63,370 nt of DNA from CAILUG01 sp038125665 (GTDB lineage: Bacteria > Pseudomonadota > Gammaproteobacteria > Pseudomonadales > Pseudohongiellaceae). Location: NCBI GenBank assembly GCA_038125665.1, contig JAYPEI010000009.1, positions 1 through 63,370 on the forward strand, read 5' to 3'. Both the position numbers and the translations under genes were made by a program. This document shows positions 8,227-16,467 of this stretch, in pieces. The number at the start of each line of letters is the position of its first letter. Within the stretch, counting starts at the first letter, position 1. The notes under the pieces are model-generated. The model saw only the letters and a list, made by a program, of their open reading frames with translations. It did no database searches and was not told where the DNA came from.

Positions 8227-9630
8227 TTATTTTCCAATGCAAAAACTTGAAAATATCCTACCGAGAAGTTCATCTGAGTTAACTTTTCCTGTTATTTCCC
8301 CTAAAGCTTCTTGTGCAAGACGTAGATCTTCAGCCACAAGCTCGCCAGCTCGCTGATTTATCATCACATGTTTAGCGCTATTCATGGATTCCTTAGCACG
8401 AATCAAGGCATCTAAATGGCGTCTTCGAGCCATAAAAAGACCTTCTTCACTTTTTTGATAGCCAGCTTTACTTAAGATTATATCAATAAGATTACTTATA
8501 TTTATCTTATTTTTGGCGGAGATAGATACGTAGGGAACATCAACCATCGATCTTGATGTTAATTTTGTTTGTTTGTTATTAATCTGAGTCAAATCACTAT
8601 CAAATGAAATAAGGTCTGTTTTATTACCAACAACAATTAGTCGGTTATTCATTCCCTCTAGTTGCTGAAGTTCTATCCATAATGCATTCTCATAAAACGA
8701 GCTTTTTTCTTCATATATATCTCTTGCATCTACAACTAGCAGGACAATGTCTGCTTCCTTTATGGCAGCCCTCGCGCGGCGCATCCCCTCTTGTTCAACA
8801 ATATCGCTAGACTCGTGGAGACCAGCTGTATCCAGAAGTGTCAAGGGAATTCCTTCCAAAGTAAGTGGTTGTTGTAGAATGTCCCGAGTAGTCCCGGGTA
8901 GATCCGTAACTATAGCTCGCTCTTCCCCCGTGAGAGTATTTAATAAGGTCGATTTACCTACATTAGGAGAGCCTGTTAACGCAATTTTGATACCTTCTCG
9001 CAGCAATGCTCCTTGTTGTGCTGTTTCTAACAAATTATGCACATTATTCAATAAAGCCTGAAGACGCATATCAACGCCGCCTTCTGTTAGGAAATCGATT
9101 TCTTCTTCTGGAAAATCCAATGCAGCTTCTATATAGATTCTTAGTTGCACTAGCTCTTCAACCAATAAATCTATTTTCTGAGAAAACTCTCCTTGTAACG
9201 AGCGTTGCGCAGACCGAGCGGCGGCAATACTCCGCGCAGAGATTAAATCGGCAATCGCTTCTGCTTGGGCAAGATCAAGTTTATCATTAAGAAACGCGCG
9301 TTCAGAAAACTCACCAGGCTTAGCAATACGGGCACCTTTAGAGCAAAGAAATTTGAGCACCATATCAACCACGATAGGACTTCCATGCACATGTAGCTCG
9401 ACGACATCTTCGCCCGTAAAAGATCTGGGTTCGGCAAAGAATAAAACTAGGGCTTCATCTATAACAGAACCGTCTTGATCGGAAAGTTTTGCTAATCTGT
9501 GGCTTCCAGGAGGGGGACAGAATCCAGCTAGTGCTGAACATAGCTGTGCACTAAGAGGACCGGATATTCGAATTAACGATACCCCTGCCGGTCCTGCAGC
9601 AGAGGCCTGCGCACAGATGGTATCGCTCAT
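8227..9630 (-). CDS. mnmE: tRNA modification GTPase MnmE (TrmE)
   Basis: A 467-residue partner of MnmG in wobble-uridine modification. The N-terminal tetrahydrofolate-binding domain is about 1-118. An embedded G domain has G1 GSPNVGKS (220-227), switch PGTTRD, G3 DTAG and G4 NKTD. The protein ends in the invariant C-terminal CIGK, whose Cys is catalytic. It lies seven bases downstream of yidC, in the conserved rpmH-rnpA-yidD-yidC-mnmE order. Confidence 0.97.
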   Translation of the reverse strand: MSDTICAQASAAGPAGVSLIRISGPLSAQLCSALAGFCPPPGSHRLAKLSDQDGSVIDEALVLFFAEPRSFTGEDVVELHVHGSPIVVDMVLKFLCSKGARIAKPGEFSERAFLNDKLDLAQAEAIADLISARSIAAARSAQRSLQGEFSQKIDLLVEELVQLRIYIEAALDFPEEEIDFLTEGGVDMRLQALLNNVHNLLETAQQGALLREGIKIALTGSPNVGKSTLLNTLTGEERAIVTDLPGTTRDILQQPLTLEGIPLTLLDTAGLHESSDIVEQEGMRRARAAIKEADIVLLVVDARDIYEEKSSFYENALWIELQQLEGMNNRLIVVGNKTDLISFDSDLTQINNKQTKLTSRSMVDVPYVSISAKNKINISNLIDIILSKAGYQKSEEGLFMARRRHLDALIRAKESMNSAKHVMINQRAGELVAEDLRLAQEALGEITGKVNSDELLGRIFSSFCIGK

Positions 9631-9637
9631 AATTGAC

Positions 9638-11320
9638 TTAGTCTTCGTTAGAATGAATTAGTTTTTCAGCGAATAATTTATTGTAAGCGTACTGCTGTAC
9701 TACGCCTATGAAGGCATTGGTTAATGAGTAAAGCACCAAGCCAGAGGGAAACCAAAGAAAGAATACAGTAAACATCACAGGCATAAATTTCATTACTTTA
9801 GCTTGAGTGGGGTCTTGAATCATCATGGGTGTTAGGTTTTGTTGGATATAGAAAATTGCACCTAACAGCAAGGGCAATACAAAATAAGGATCTGGTACAG
9901 ATAGATCTGTATACCATAGTGCAAAGGGGGCATGGCGAACTTCAACACTTTCTCTCAACATCCAGTACATACCTATAAAAAAAGGCATCTGCAGCAAAGG
10001 AGGTAAACAACCACTCATAGGATTAACTTTTTCTCTTTTCCATAAAGCCATTTGTTCTTGCATCATTTTCTGTTGGTCATCACCGTAGCGATCACGAAGT
10101 TGCTGAATTTTAGGCTGAAGTTTGCGCATTTTTGCAGCAGAACTGAACTGCTTAATTGACAATGGGTAAAGAACTAAGCGAACAAGTATTGTCAATAGAA
10201 TAATTGACACTCCAAAGTTACCTACGAGTTCTTGTATACGAGTAACTAACCAAAAAAGTGGATATGCAGCAAACCATAGTTTTCCATAATCAATGGTTAG
10301 CCCAAGATCAGGGGATATTTCTTCCAAACGATACTGGTCTTTAGGACCTGCCCAGTAACTCAAAGCTGTACTAACCTTCTCTCCTGGACCGGCTACAATG
10401 GGAGATGATTCAACAAGCGAAAATAAATATTTATCATCGCTAGCTTGACGCATACTATAGTTGAACTGCTTGGTAGCTTCAGGCACAAAAGCTGACAGGA
10501 AATAGTGTTGAGAAAACCCTATCCAACCACCAGCACGATCAAAATTATCAATACCATCTTCTATATCTTCTAGTTCATATTTAGCATAAGGATCATCCTC
10601 TAAATTTGTTACTCCTCCAAGGAAAGACATAGAACCCATTCCTGAAATAGTGCTGGGATCTGAGGAGCCGTCTCGTTTGATTTGACCATACATGTTCGCA
10701 CGAAATGTTGTTGTCCCTAAGTTATTAATAAAATATGAAATCCCAATGAGATAGTCATTAGCGGAAAAGCTAAAACGTTTTATGATGTCGACATTTTCAA
10801 CAGTAGTGAAGTGAAGGTCGACATTAAGAGTTCCAGAATCTATAAAATACTCTGGTTTTTCTGACGAATATTTGGGGCGCCCATCTGTCGAGGCATCAGG
10901 GCCATTAGTTCCGATAAGACCTGATTGTGCAACGTAGTACAAATTTTGTGTATTTAATAAGCTGAAGGGTGCGTTAGAGTTTTCGATATGAGCTGGAAAC
11001 TTAGGTAAATCCAATTCAACAATATCACCTCCTCGAGTATTAATCTTTACTATTTGAGTAGGGGTATAAACTGTAATAATCTCAGTATTACTGGGTTCCA
11101 TACTTGTTACTACTAGTCGCTCATTGCTAGCGTTTAAAATTTCGGGTAGGTCTGTTACATGAGCATTCGCAGTAGAGCCAATATTGCTAGTTACCAAAGT
11201 AGCTGAATTATTAATAGCGTTCTCATTTTGCAGAGGCGGGTAGTCTTCATTCCATGCTAACAATAAAAGGTAGCTGACTACAGCCAGAGCAATTAAGAGA
11301 ACGGTGCGTTTAATATCCAT
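9638..11320 (-). CDS. yidC: Membrane protein insertase YidC
   Basis: Inner-membrane insertase of the YidC/Oxa1/Alb3 family, 560 residues from the ATG at 11320. An N-terminal membrane anchor (MDIKRTVLLIALAVVSYLL) is followed by a large periplasmic beta domain to about residue 340 and a C-terminal five-helix core with MPFFIGMYWMLRES. I chose 11320 because the family begins MDIKR. A TTG at 11371 would add 17 residues and nearly touch yidD. Confidence 0.96.
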   Translation of the reverse strand: MDIKRTVLLIALAVVSYLLLLAWNEDYPPLQNENAINNSATLVTSNIGSTANAHVTDLPEILNASNERLVVTSMEPSNTEIITVYTPTQIVKINTRGGDIVELDLPKFPAHIENSNAPFSLLNTQNLYYVAQSGLIGTNGPDASTDGRPKYSSEKPEYFIDSGTLNVDLHFTTVENVDIIKRFSFSANDYLIGISYFINNLGTTTFRANMYGQIKRDGSSDPSTISGMGSMSFLGGVTNLEDDPYAKYELEDIEDGIDNFDRAGGWIGFSQHYFLSAFVPEATKQFNYSMRQASDDKYLFSLVESSPIVAGPGEKVSTALSYWAGPKDQYRLEEISPDLGLTIDYGKLWFAAYPLFWLVTRIQELVGNFGVSIILLTILVRLVLYPLSIKQFSSAAKMRKLQPKIQQLRDRYGDDQQKMMQEQMALWKREKVNPMSGCLPPLLQMPFFIGMYWMLRESVEVRHAPFALWYTDLSVPDPYFVLPLLLGAIFYIQQNLTPMMIQDPTQAKVMKFMPVMFTVFFLWFPSGLVLYSLTNAFIGVVQQYAYNKLFAEKLIHSNED

Positions 11321-11374
11321 GAGTGAGTTCTTTCTTTTAATATATTGAACAAGTAATTTAGTTATTTTCAATTA

Positions 11375-11650
11375 TCAGTTTTTACATGTCTGATTGAGCT
11401 TTTCGCAATGATGCTTAGGTGGCACAGGGTCTACCCCTCCTTCGGTGAAAGGGTGACATCTGATCATGCGACAAAAAATTAAATAACAGCCTTTAAGACC
11501 ACCATGTTTGTCTAGTGCTTCCATGGCATAGTGAGAACATGAAGGGTAAAAGCGGCAACTAGGCCCCAATAATGGACTCACCGCCACCTGATAAGCCCTT
11601 ATAAATATTATCAATACTCTACAGATGCCCCGTTCAAGGTAACTAGTCAT
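11375..11650 (-). CDS. yidD: Membrane protein insertion efficiency factor YidD
   Basis: A small (91-residue) YidD/DUF37 protein that assists YidC-dependent insertion. It has an amphipathic N-terminus, then the family hallmark SPLLGPSCRFYPSCSHYA and CHPFTEGGVDPVP. The ATG at 11650 gives the family's usual length and leaves seven bases after rnpA. The ATG-independent frame extends to 11710 inside rnpA, which I consider non-native. Confidence 0.93.
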   Translation of the reverse strand: MTSYLERGICRVLIIFIRAYQVAVSPLLGPSCRFYPSCSHYAMEALDKHGGLKGCYLIFCRMIRCHPFTEGGVDPVPPKHHCEKLNQTCKN

Positions 11651-11657
11651 AGGGTTA

Positions 11658-12086
11658 TTAAGTATCCTGTTTGGTAGATTGATGGGCAACTTTTTTACAA
11701 AGCTTGTCAAAAAGGTCGTTGACCATACTAAGGTATGAGGCGTTATCCAGATTCATCAATCCAGACTTGGACACCAAAACTATGTCAATTGTAGCAAATT
11801 CTGCTGGATAACGACGGAACGCTTCTCTAGATAGTCTTTTTAACCTATTTCGACTGACAGCATTTCCAGCATTTCTTTTAGACATTACCAAACCAAGCCT
11901 AGCTGTGCTAAGCGAGTTCCATTTGCCTAGAAGAAACAGATGATTGGCGTGAAGTTTGAAATCTGGATTTAAGAAAACGTTATTGAATTGGCTTGATACC
12001 AGGAGCCGTTTATCTTTGCTGTAGCTTTGGTTTTCCGAGCCACAGCCTAAGTTGATGTCTTTATCTTTACCTAGTTGGCGAGACAC
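11658..12086 (-). CDS. rnpA: Ribonuclease P protein component
   Basis: Protein subunit of RNase P, which matures tRNA 5' ends. The RNR motif is SRNRLKRLSREAFRR (about 78-92). The GTG at 12086 gives 142 residues, about 20 more than usual. No ATG, GTG or TTG lies between it and the conserved KDKRLLVSSQF core, so the hydrophilic extension seems real. It starts 17 bases after the rpmH stop. Confidence 0.94.
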   Translation of the reverse strand: MSRQLGKDKDINLGCGSENQSYSKDKRLLVSSQFNNVFLNPDFKLHANHLFLLGKWNSLSTARLGLVMSKRNAGNAVSRNRLKRLSREAFRRYPAEFATIDIVLVSKSGLMNLDNASYLSMVNDLFDKLCKKVAHQSTKQDT

Positions 12087-12103
12087 ATTGAAGGCAACTC
12101 GAT

Positions 12104-12238
12104 CTATGCAGACAGACGCGCGCGGCCTTTGGCACGACGGCGAGCAAGCATTTGACGGCCTTTTTTGGTTGCCATACGAGTACGAAAACCATGGGTGCGC
12201 TTACGCTTCAGGTTGCTTGGTTGAAAAGTACGCTTCAT
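12104..12238 (-). CDS. rpmH: 50S ribosomal protein L34
   Basis: A 44-residue, very basic L34 that I read directly from the sequence. It begins MKRTFQPSNLKRKRTHGF, continues with RMATKKGRQML and ends RARLSA before TAG at 12104-12106. It is the first gene of the rpmH-rnpA-yidD-yidC-mnmE run, transcribed away from dnaA. Confidence 0.98.
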   Translation of the reverse strand: MKRTFQPSNLKRKRTHGFRTRMATKKGRQMLARRRAKGRARLSA

Positions 12239-12316
12239 GACTAATACCTATTTCTTAATCACCCTTTGCTTGGGCGACAAGCTTCATAAAAAGGGTTGCG
12301 ATGAAAATGAGCGCGA

Positions 12317-12345
12317 ATTCTATAGACTTTGATCAGGACTTGCAA
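12317..12345 (-). promoter_or_regulatory. rpmH: Sigma70 promoter of rpmH operon
   Basis: On the minus strand, TTGCAA (-35, 12340-12345) and TAGAAT (-10, 12317-12322) are separated by 17 bases, about 80 bases upstream of the rpmH ATG. It is the best promoter match in this gap. Confidence 0.55.
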
Positions 12346-12395
12346 ATTTTCTTGATTGAATTGATCTAAAAAAATTATCCTTGATAACACACAAT

Positions 12396-12404
12396 TTATC
12401 CACA
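12396..12404 (+). promoter_or_regulatory. DnaA box (perfect)
   Basis: TTATCCACA, consensus DnaA box, about 280 bases upstream of the dnaA start. Either an origin box or an autoregulatory site. Confidence 0.7.
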
Positions 12405-12535
12405 GCATACACACACCCTTTTTTTGTCTGAAGTGGGAAATATTTCCCTCGATAATTTTCAGCAGTATGCTTCTAACCTACTGAAATATATAGTTAAAAT
12501 AATGATTTAAGTTTATTGCAAAAAGGCCTTCTAAC

Positions 12536-12544
12536 TGTGGATAA
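12536..12544 (-). promoter_or_regulatory. DnaA box (perfect)
   Basis: TGTGGATAA on the plus strand (TTATCCACA on the minus), about 140 bases upstream of the dnaA start and in opposite orientation to the box at 12396. Confidence 0.7.
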
Positions 12545-12684
12545 GATAGCGTAAGAAGGGTATATTTAGCCCTATCGTGTAATAAAAAATCAAAATAAAT
12601 AAATTTCATCTGGTCATCTAGGATACTGTGTTTTCCATCTCAGTATATAGCTTCATTGACTGGGTAGTTTGGAGAGCGTTGATC

Positions 12685-14106
12685 GTGTTGTCAGTATTGG
12701 GAAGTATTTGGCAAAACTGTTTAATCAGTTTGAGGGCTGAGTTGACGGCTCAACAGTTCAACACATGGATTAAGCCTCTAAAAGCCCGTTCAACCAGGGA
12801 TGACACACTACTCTTACTAACGCCTAACCGTTTCGTGTTAGAGTGGGTTAAGGATAACTTTCAACAAAGAATATATGAACTTATCCAGCATCACTCTCCG
12901 GACAAAAATATTAAGATCGCTTTAGAAATCGATAGCTCTTTGCTTCAAAGCATGGGAGAAGATCTCTCTGGTGCCTTACAAGAATTACCAGCAAATTTAA
13001 ATCATGAGTATGTGGCTAAACCAGCCCCTCAAATTCTAGAGGTACCAGTAATAGAGACCAGTTCAAAAACGCAAAAACTGGGTTTTCGCTCTGAACTAAA
13101 TCCAAACTATACGTTTGCGAATTTTATTCAGGGAAAATCTAATCAACTTGCACGTGCTGCAGCAAGTCAGGTTGCTAATAATCCAGGTTCTGCGTACAAC
13201 CCTCTTTTTATATATGGAGGTGTTGGTTTAGGAAAAACTCATTTAATGCACGCCATAGGTAACCATATTCGTGAACGTAATCCTGGAGCAAATGTAGTTT
13301 ATCTTCACTCCCAAACCTTCGTGGGTTCTATGGTTACAGCGCTTCAGCTTAATGCCATAAATGAATTCAAACGCTACTATCATTCAGTCGATGCTTTGTT
13401 GATTGATGATATCCAGTTTTTCGCCAATAAAGAGCGTTCACAAGAGGAGTTTTTTCATACTTTCAACGCGATCTTTGAGGGGGGCCGACAGATTATCATG
13501 ACTTGTGATAAATATCACAGTGAGATAAACGGCCTAGAAGAAAGACTACGTTCTCGTTTTGGTTGGGGACTTACTGTAGCAGTAGATCCCCCTGAACTTG
13601 AGACACGCGCAGCTATCTTAATTAATAAAGCAAATATTAATAGCATTCACTTAGGCAATGAGGAAGCGATGTTTATGGCCCAGAAGCTTCGTTCTAATGT
13701 TAGAGAGTTAGAAGGAGCTTTAAAGAAAGTGGTTGCCCACTCACGTTTTGTGGGTCAAGACATATCTATTTCTTTAATTAAAGAGGCTTTACGTGATCTG
13801 TTAGCTATACAGAGCAAGTTGGTAAGTGTGGATAATATTCAGAGAACTGTCGCCGACTACTATAAAATTAAAATGGCAGATATGGTGTCAAAACGAAGGA
13901 ATCGTTCTGTAGCACGTCCTCGACAGATGGCTATGAGCCTTTCCAAAGAACTGACAAATCACAGTTTGCCAGAAATTGGTGATATGTATGGCGGAAGAGA
14001 TCACACAACGGTTCTTCATGCCTGCAGAACTATCCGGGATTTGAGGTTAGATTCTCCCGATTTAGAGGAAGATTACCAGAACCTATTGCGTTCACTTTCT
14101 AGCTAA
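12685..14106 (+). CDS. dnaA: Chromosomal replication initiator DnaA
   Basis: AAA+ ATPase that binds DnaA boxes and opens oriC; 473 residues from the GTG at 12685. That start has GGAGAG eight bases upstream and gives MLSVLGSIWQNCL, matching the family N-terminus; E. coli dnaA also uses GTG. The frame is open back to 12628, but the extra residues are not family-like. Domain I ends near residue 90. Walker A is GGVGLGKTH, Walker B LLIDDIQF, and the domain IV signature GGRDHTTVLHACR. dnaN, recF and gyrB follow. Confidence 0.97.
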   Translation: MLSVLGSIWQNCLISLRAELTAQQFNTWIKPLKARSTRDDTLLLLTPNRFVLEWVKDNFQQRIYELIQHHSPDKNIKIALEIDSSLLQSMGEDLSGALQELPANLNHEYVAKPAPQILEVPVIETSSKTQKLGFRSELNPNYTFANFIQGKSNQLARAAASQVANNPGSAYNPLFIYGGVGLGKTHLMHAIGNHIRERNPGANVVYLHSQTFVGSMVTALQLNAINEFKRYYHSVDALLIDDIQFFANKERSQEEFFHTFNAIFEGGRQIIMTCDKYHSEINGLEERLRSRFGWGLTVAVDPPELETRAAILINKANINSIHLGNEEAMFMAQKLRSNVRELEGALKKVVAHSRFVGQDISISLIKEALRDLLAIQSKLVSVDNIQRTVADYYKIKMADMVSKRRNRSVARPRQMAMSLSKELTNHSLPEIGDMYGGRDHTTVLHACRTIRDLRLDSPDLEEDYQNLLRSLSS

Positions 14107-14174
14107 AATAATGATAAAGAAAAATTCAAAAAAACGAAGATAAGTCGAAAGGCCAAATTTATACAGGTATAGTC

Positions 14175-15275
14175 ATGCAATTTGAAATTACAAGAGAAGC
14201 CCTTATTAAGCCTCTGCAGGTTGTGACTGGAGTGGTCGAACGCCGACTCACTCTACCCGTGCTGTCTAATGTAATGCTTGTATTAGAGAAGAATATGCTG
14301 TCTATGACTGGCACAGATCTAGAAGTTGAGCTTGTCGGTCGAGTTGAGGTTGTTGGAGGCAAGCCTGGTGAAATCACTGTTCCTGCCAGAAAATTAATGG
14401 ATATCTGCAAAGCATTACCCGATGATGCGACTATTAAGTTTGAATTGGACGATAATAAAGCACTGCTCCGTCAAGGACGCAGCCGTTTTTCACTGTCTAC
14501 TCTACCAGCAGGTGATTTCCCTGTAGTTGAAGAAAGTCCTTCTGATCTTAACTTTTCCATGTCTCAGAAAGTCTTAAAGCAAATGCTGGATTCCACTTCT
14601 TTTGCAATGGCTCAGCAGGATGTTAGGTACTATCTCAATGGATTATTGCTAGAGTTAGCTGCAGATTATGTCCGGGTAGTAGCTACAGATGGACATCGTT
14701 TGGCAATGAATACTCACAAAATGGCCACTGGGGCTAAAGGAAAAACTCAAGTCATCATACCAAGAAAAGGTATCTTGGAGTTAGGCCGTTTATTGGATGA
14801 TGGGGATGCTGAGGTTTCTATTACACTGGGCCCCAATAATGTCAGAGCTAGCACGGAGCAATTTACTTTTACCTCCAAATTAGTAGACGGTAAATTTCCT
14901 GACTACGATCGTGTTTTACCTAAAGGTGGGGATAAGGAGTTGAAGGCAGATCGTCAAATGCTCCGTCAAGCTTTTGGTCGAGCAGCCATTCTTTCAAATG
15001 AAAAATTCCGTGGCATCCGCATGAGCATGGGTAATAATGAGCTTAAGGTTCAAGCCAACAACCCTGAGCAAGAAGAAGCTGAAGAAATAGTGAATGTAGA
15101 TTATGCCGCTGAAGCCATGGAAATTGGTTTCAATGTTTCTTATTTAATGGATGTTCTCAGTGTGCTTCCCAGTGAAAAAGTCCTGTTTACCCTTTCAGAC
15201 TCCAATAGTTCTGCGCTTATCGAAGCTGATGAGAATAGTTCAGCCCTCTATGTAGTTATGCCGATGCGCCTCTAG
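14175..15275 (+). CDS. dnaN: DNA polymerase III sliding clamp subunit beta
   Basis: A 366-residue beta clamp with three repeated domains, exactly E. coli length. It opens MQFEITREALIKPLQ and ends with the conserved SALYVVMPMRL. Markers include LPVLSNVML and TDGHRLAM. It is 68 bases after dnaA and seven before recF. Confidence 0.98.
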   Translation: MQFEITREALIKPLQVVTGVVERRLTLPVLSNVMLVLEKNMLSMTGTDLEVELVGRVEVVGGKPGEITVPARKLMDICKALPDDATIKFELDDNKALLRQGRSRFSLSTLPAGDFPVVEESPSDLNFSMSQKVLKQMLDSTSFAMAQQDVRYYLNGLLLELAADYVRVVATDGHRLAMNTHKMATGAKGKTQVIIPRKGILELGRLLDDGDAEVSITLGPNNVRASTEQFTFTSKLVDGKFPDYDRVLPKGGDKELKADRQMLRQAFGRAAILSNEKFRGIRMSMGNNELKVQANNPEQEEAEEIVNVDYAAEAMEIGFNVSYLMDVLSVLPSEKVLFTLSDSNSSALIEADENSSALYVVMPMRL

Positions 15276-15282
15276 GCCTAAC

Positions 15283-16371
15283 ATGCCTGCTCTCCAAAAG
15301 CTGCACATTTGGGGTGTTCGTAACCTTAGTTCTGTTGAAATAATGCCCTCACCCCAATTTAATTTAATATGGGGTGATAATGGTTCAGGAAAAACCAGCA
15401 TTCTTGAAGCTATCTATACATTATCCCTTGGTCGCACCTTTCGTAGTCATCAACAACGACCGCTAATTCAAGATTTGGCTTCAGAAGCTGTCGTTTCTTG
15501 TCACTTAGAAAATGGCTTCACTCTTGGGATAAAGCGACATAGAGCAGCAAATAAAGGCATTGAGCTGCGAATGAACGGCGGAAAGGTAGAGTCGATAGCA
15601 ACACACACCCGCGAATTACCTTTACAACTTCTCAATAATGAGAGCTTCAATATAATTGAAGGTTCGCCTCAAGAACGTAGAGCTTTTCTAGATTGGGGGG
15701 TGTTTCACGTGAAACATTCCTTTTTGCAAGCCTGGAGAAATACGCGACGTGCGCTGCAGAATCGCAATGCTTTACTGAAAAAGCAAGCAGCAGTAACTTT
15801 ATTAGAGCCATGGACTTATGAGTTCATTAAGAATGCCAATACTGTCGATGAGATGAGGCGTCACTACATTGAGGAACTGCAATTAGAGCTAAGTGGCGAT
15901 CTTGGTGCTGAGCTGCAAGACTATCTTGGAGCTAGTTTGAGTCTCAGTTACCGCTGTGGCTGGGATCCAGAGCTTGGTCTTGAAAAACAACTTCAAGCCA
16001 ATCTTTCTAGGGAGTTACTATATGGACACTCTCTATTTGGCCCTCAGCTCTGTGATATAGAGTTTAGACTCAATGGCAAATTATGCTCTAATCTGTTAAG
16101 CCGCGGCCAACTAAAACTGACATTGGGGTTGTTGAAAATAGCTCAAGCTAGACAGCTCTTCTTATCAACGGGCAAAGCCCCGATATTTTTAATTGATGAT
16201 CTTCCGGCCGAATTGGATAAGGTTAATCAGGCAAGGTTGCTTAATCATTTATCCGGCCTGCAGTGCCAAGTTTTTGTCACTGCCATTGAGGCTAACAGCA
16301 TTCCTGCCAGCCCCGATACGATAAAAGAATTTGGGCTGTTTCACGTGAAACATGGTAGAATATACGCTTAA
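15283..16371 (+). CDS. recF: DNA replication and repair protein RecF (gene contains two parS sites)
   Basis: SMC-like ATPase that loads RecA at gaps with RecO and RecR; 362 residues. Walker A is GDNGSGKTS (31-39), the ABC-type signature is LLSRGQLKL, and Walker B is FLIDDLPAEL. Two FHVKH pentapeptides, at residues 141-145 and 353-357, are encoded by perfect parS sites. The first falls in the conserved DWG-x-FH segment. The second is close to the C-terminus, in a poorly conserved tail. Confidence 0.97.
   Translation: MPALQKLHIWGVRNLSSVEIMPSPQFNLIWGDNGSGKTSILEAIYTLSLGRTFRSHQQRPLIQDLASEAVVSCHLENGFTLGIKRHRAANKGIELRMNGGKVESIATHTRELPLQLLNNESFNIIEGSPQERRAFLDWGVFHVKHSFLQAWRNTRRALQNRNALLKKQAAVTLLEPWTYEFIKNANTVDEMRRHYIEELQLELSGDLGAELQDYLGASLSLSYRCGWDPELGLEKQLQANLSRELLYGHSLFGPQLCDIEFRLNGKLCSNLLSRGQLKLTLGLLKIAQARQLFLSTGKAPIFLIDDLPAELDKVNQARLLNHLSGLQCQVFVTAIEANSIPASPDTIKEFGLFHVKHGRIYA
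15701..15716. promoter_or_regulatory. parS: parS site 1 (ParB-binding)
   Basis: Perfect 16-base palindrome TGTTTCACGTGAAACA, the canonical bacterial parS, inside recF. ParB and ParA are encoded about 10 kb away. It reads in frame as V-FHVKH. Confidence 0.93.
16337..16352. promoter_or_regulatory. parS: parS site 2 (ParB-binding)
   Basis: A second perfect TGTTTCACGTGAAACA, 636 bases from the first, near the 3' end of recF and in the same codon phase, again giving FHVKH. Confidence 0.93.
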
Positions 16372-16467
16372 TTTACAGCACTAGCTTGGCTGGCCTTAGA
16401 CCTCTAAAAAGCCTTTGTAAACAACTTCTTACAGATAAAAATTTATTACTAATGGTGGTGACCGTTT

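Larger units (their letters stand above)
12239..12684. other. rpmH-dnaA intergenic region; alternative oriC / dnaA control region
   Basis: A gene-free region between divergent rpmH and dnaA. It has two perfect DnaA boxes, TTATCCACA at 12396-12404 and TGTGGATAA at 12536-12544, and a GATC followed by an A-rich run at 12363-12376. A perfect 14-base palindrome lies at 12435-12448. In Pseudomonas the origin lies exactly here, so this may be oriC. It may instead hold the autoregulated dnaA promoter. Its AT-rich element is weaker than that at 7861-7910. Confidence 0.45.
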
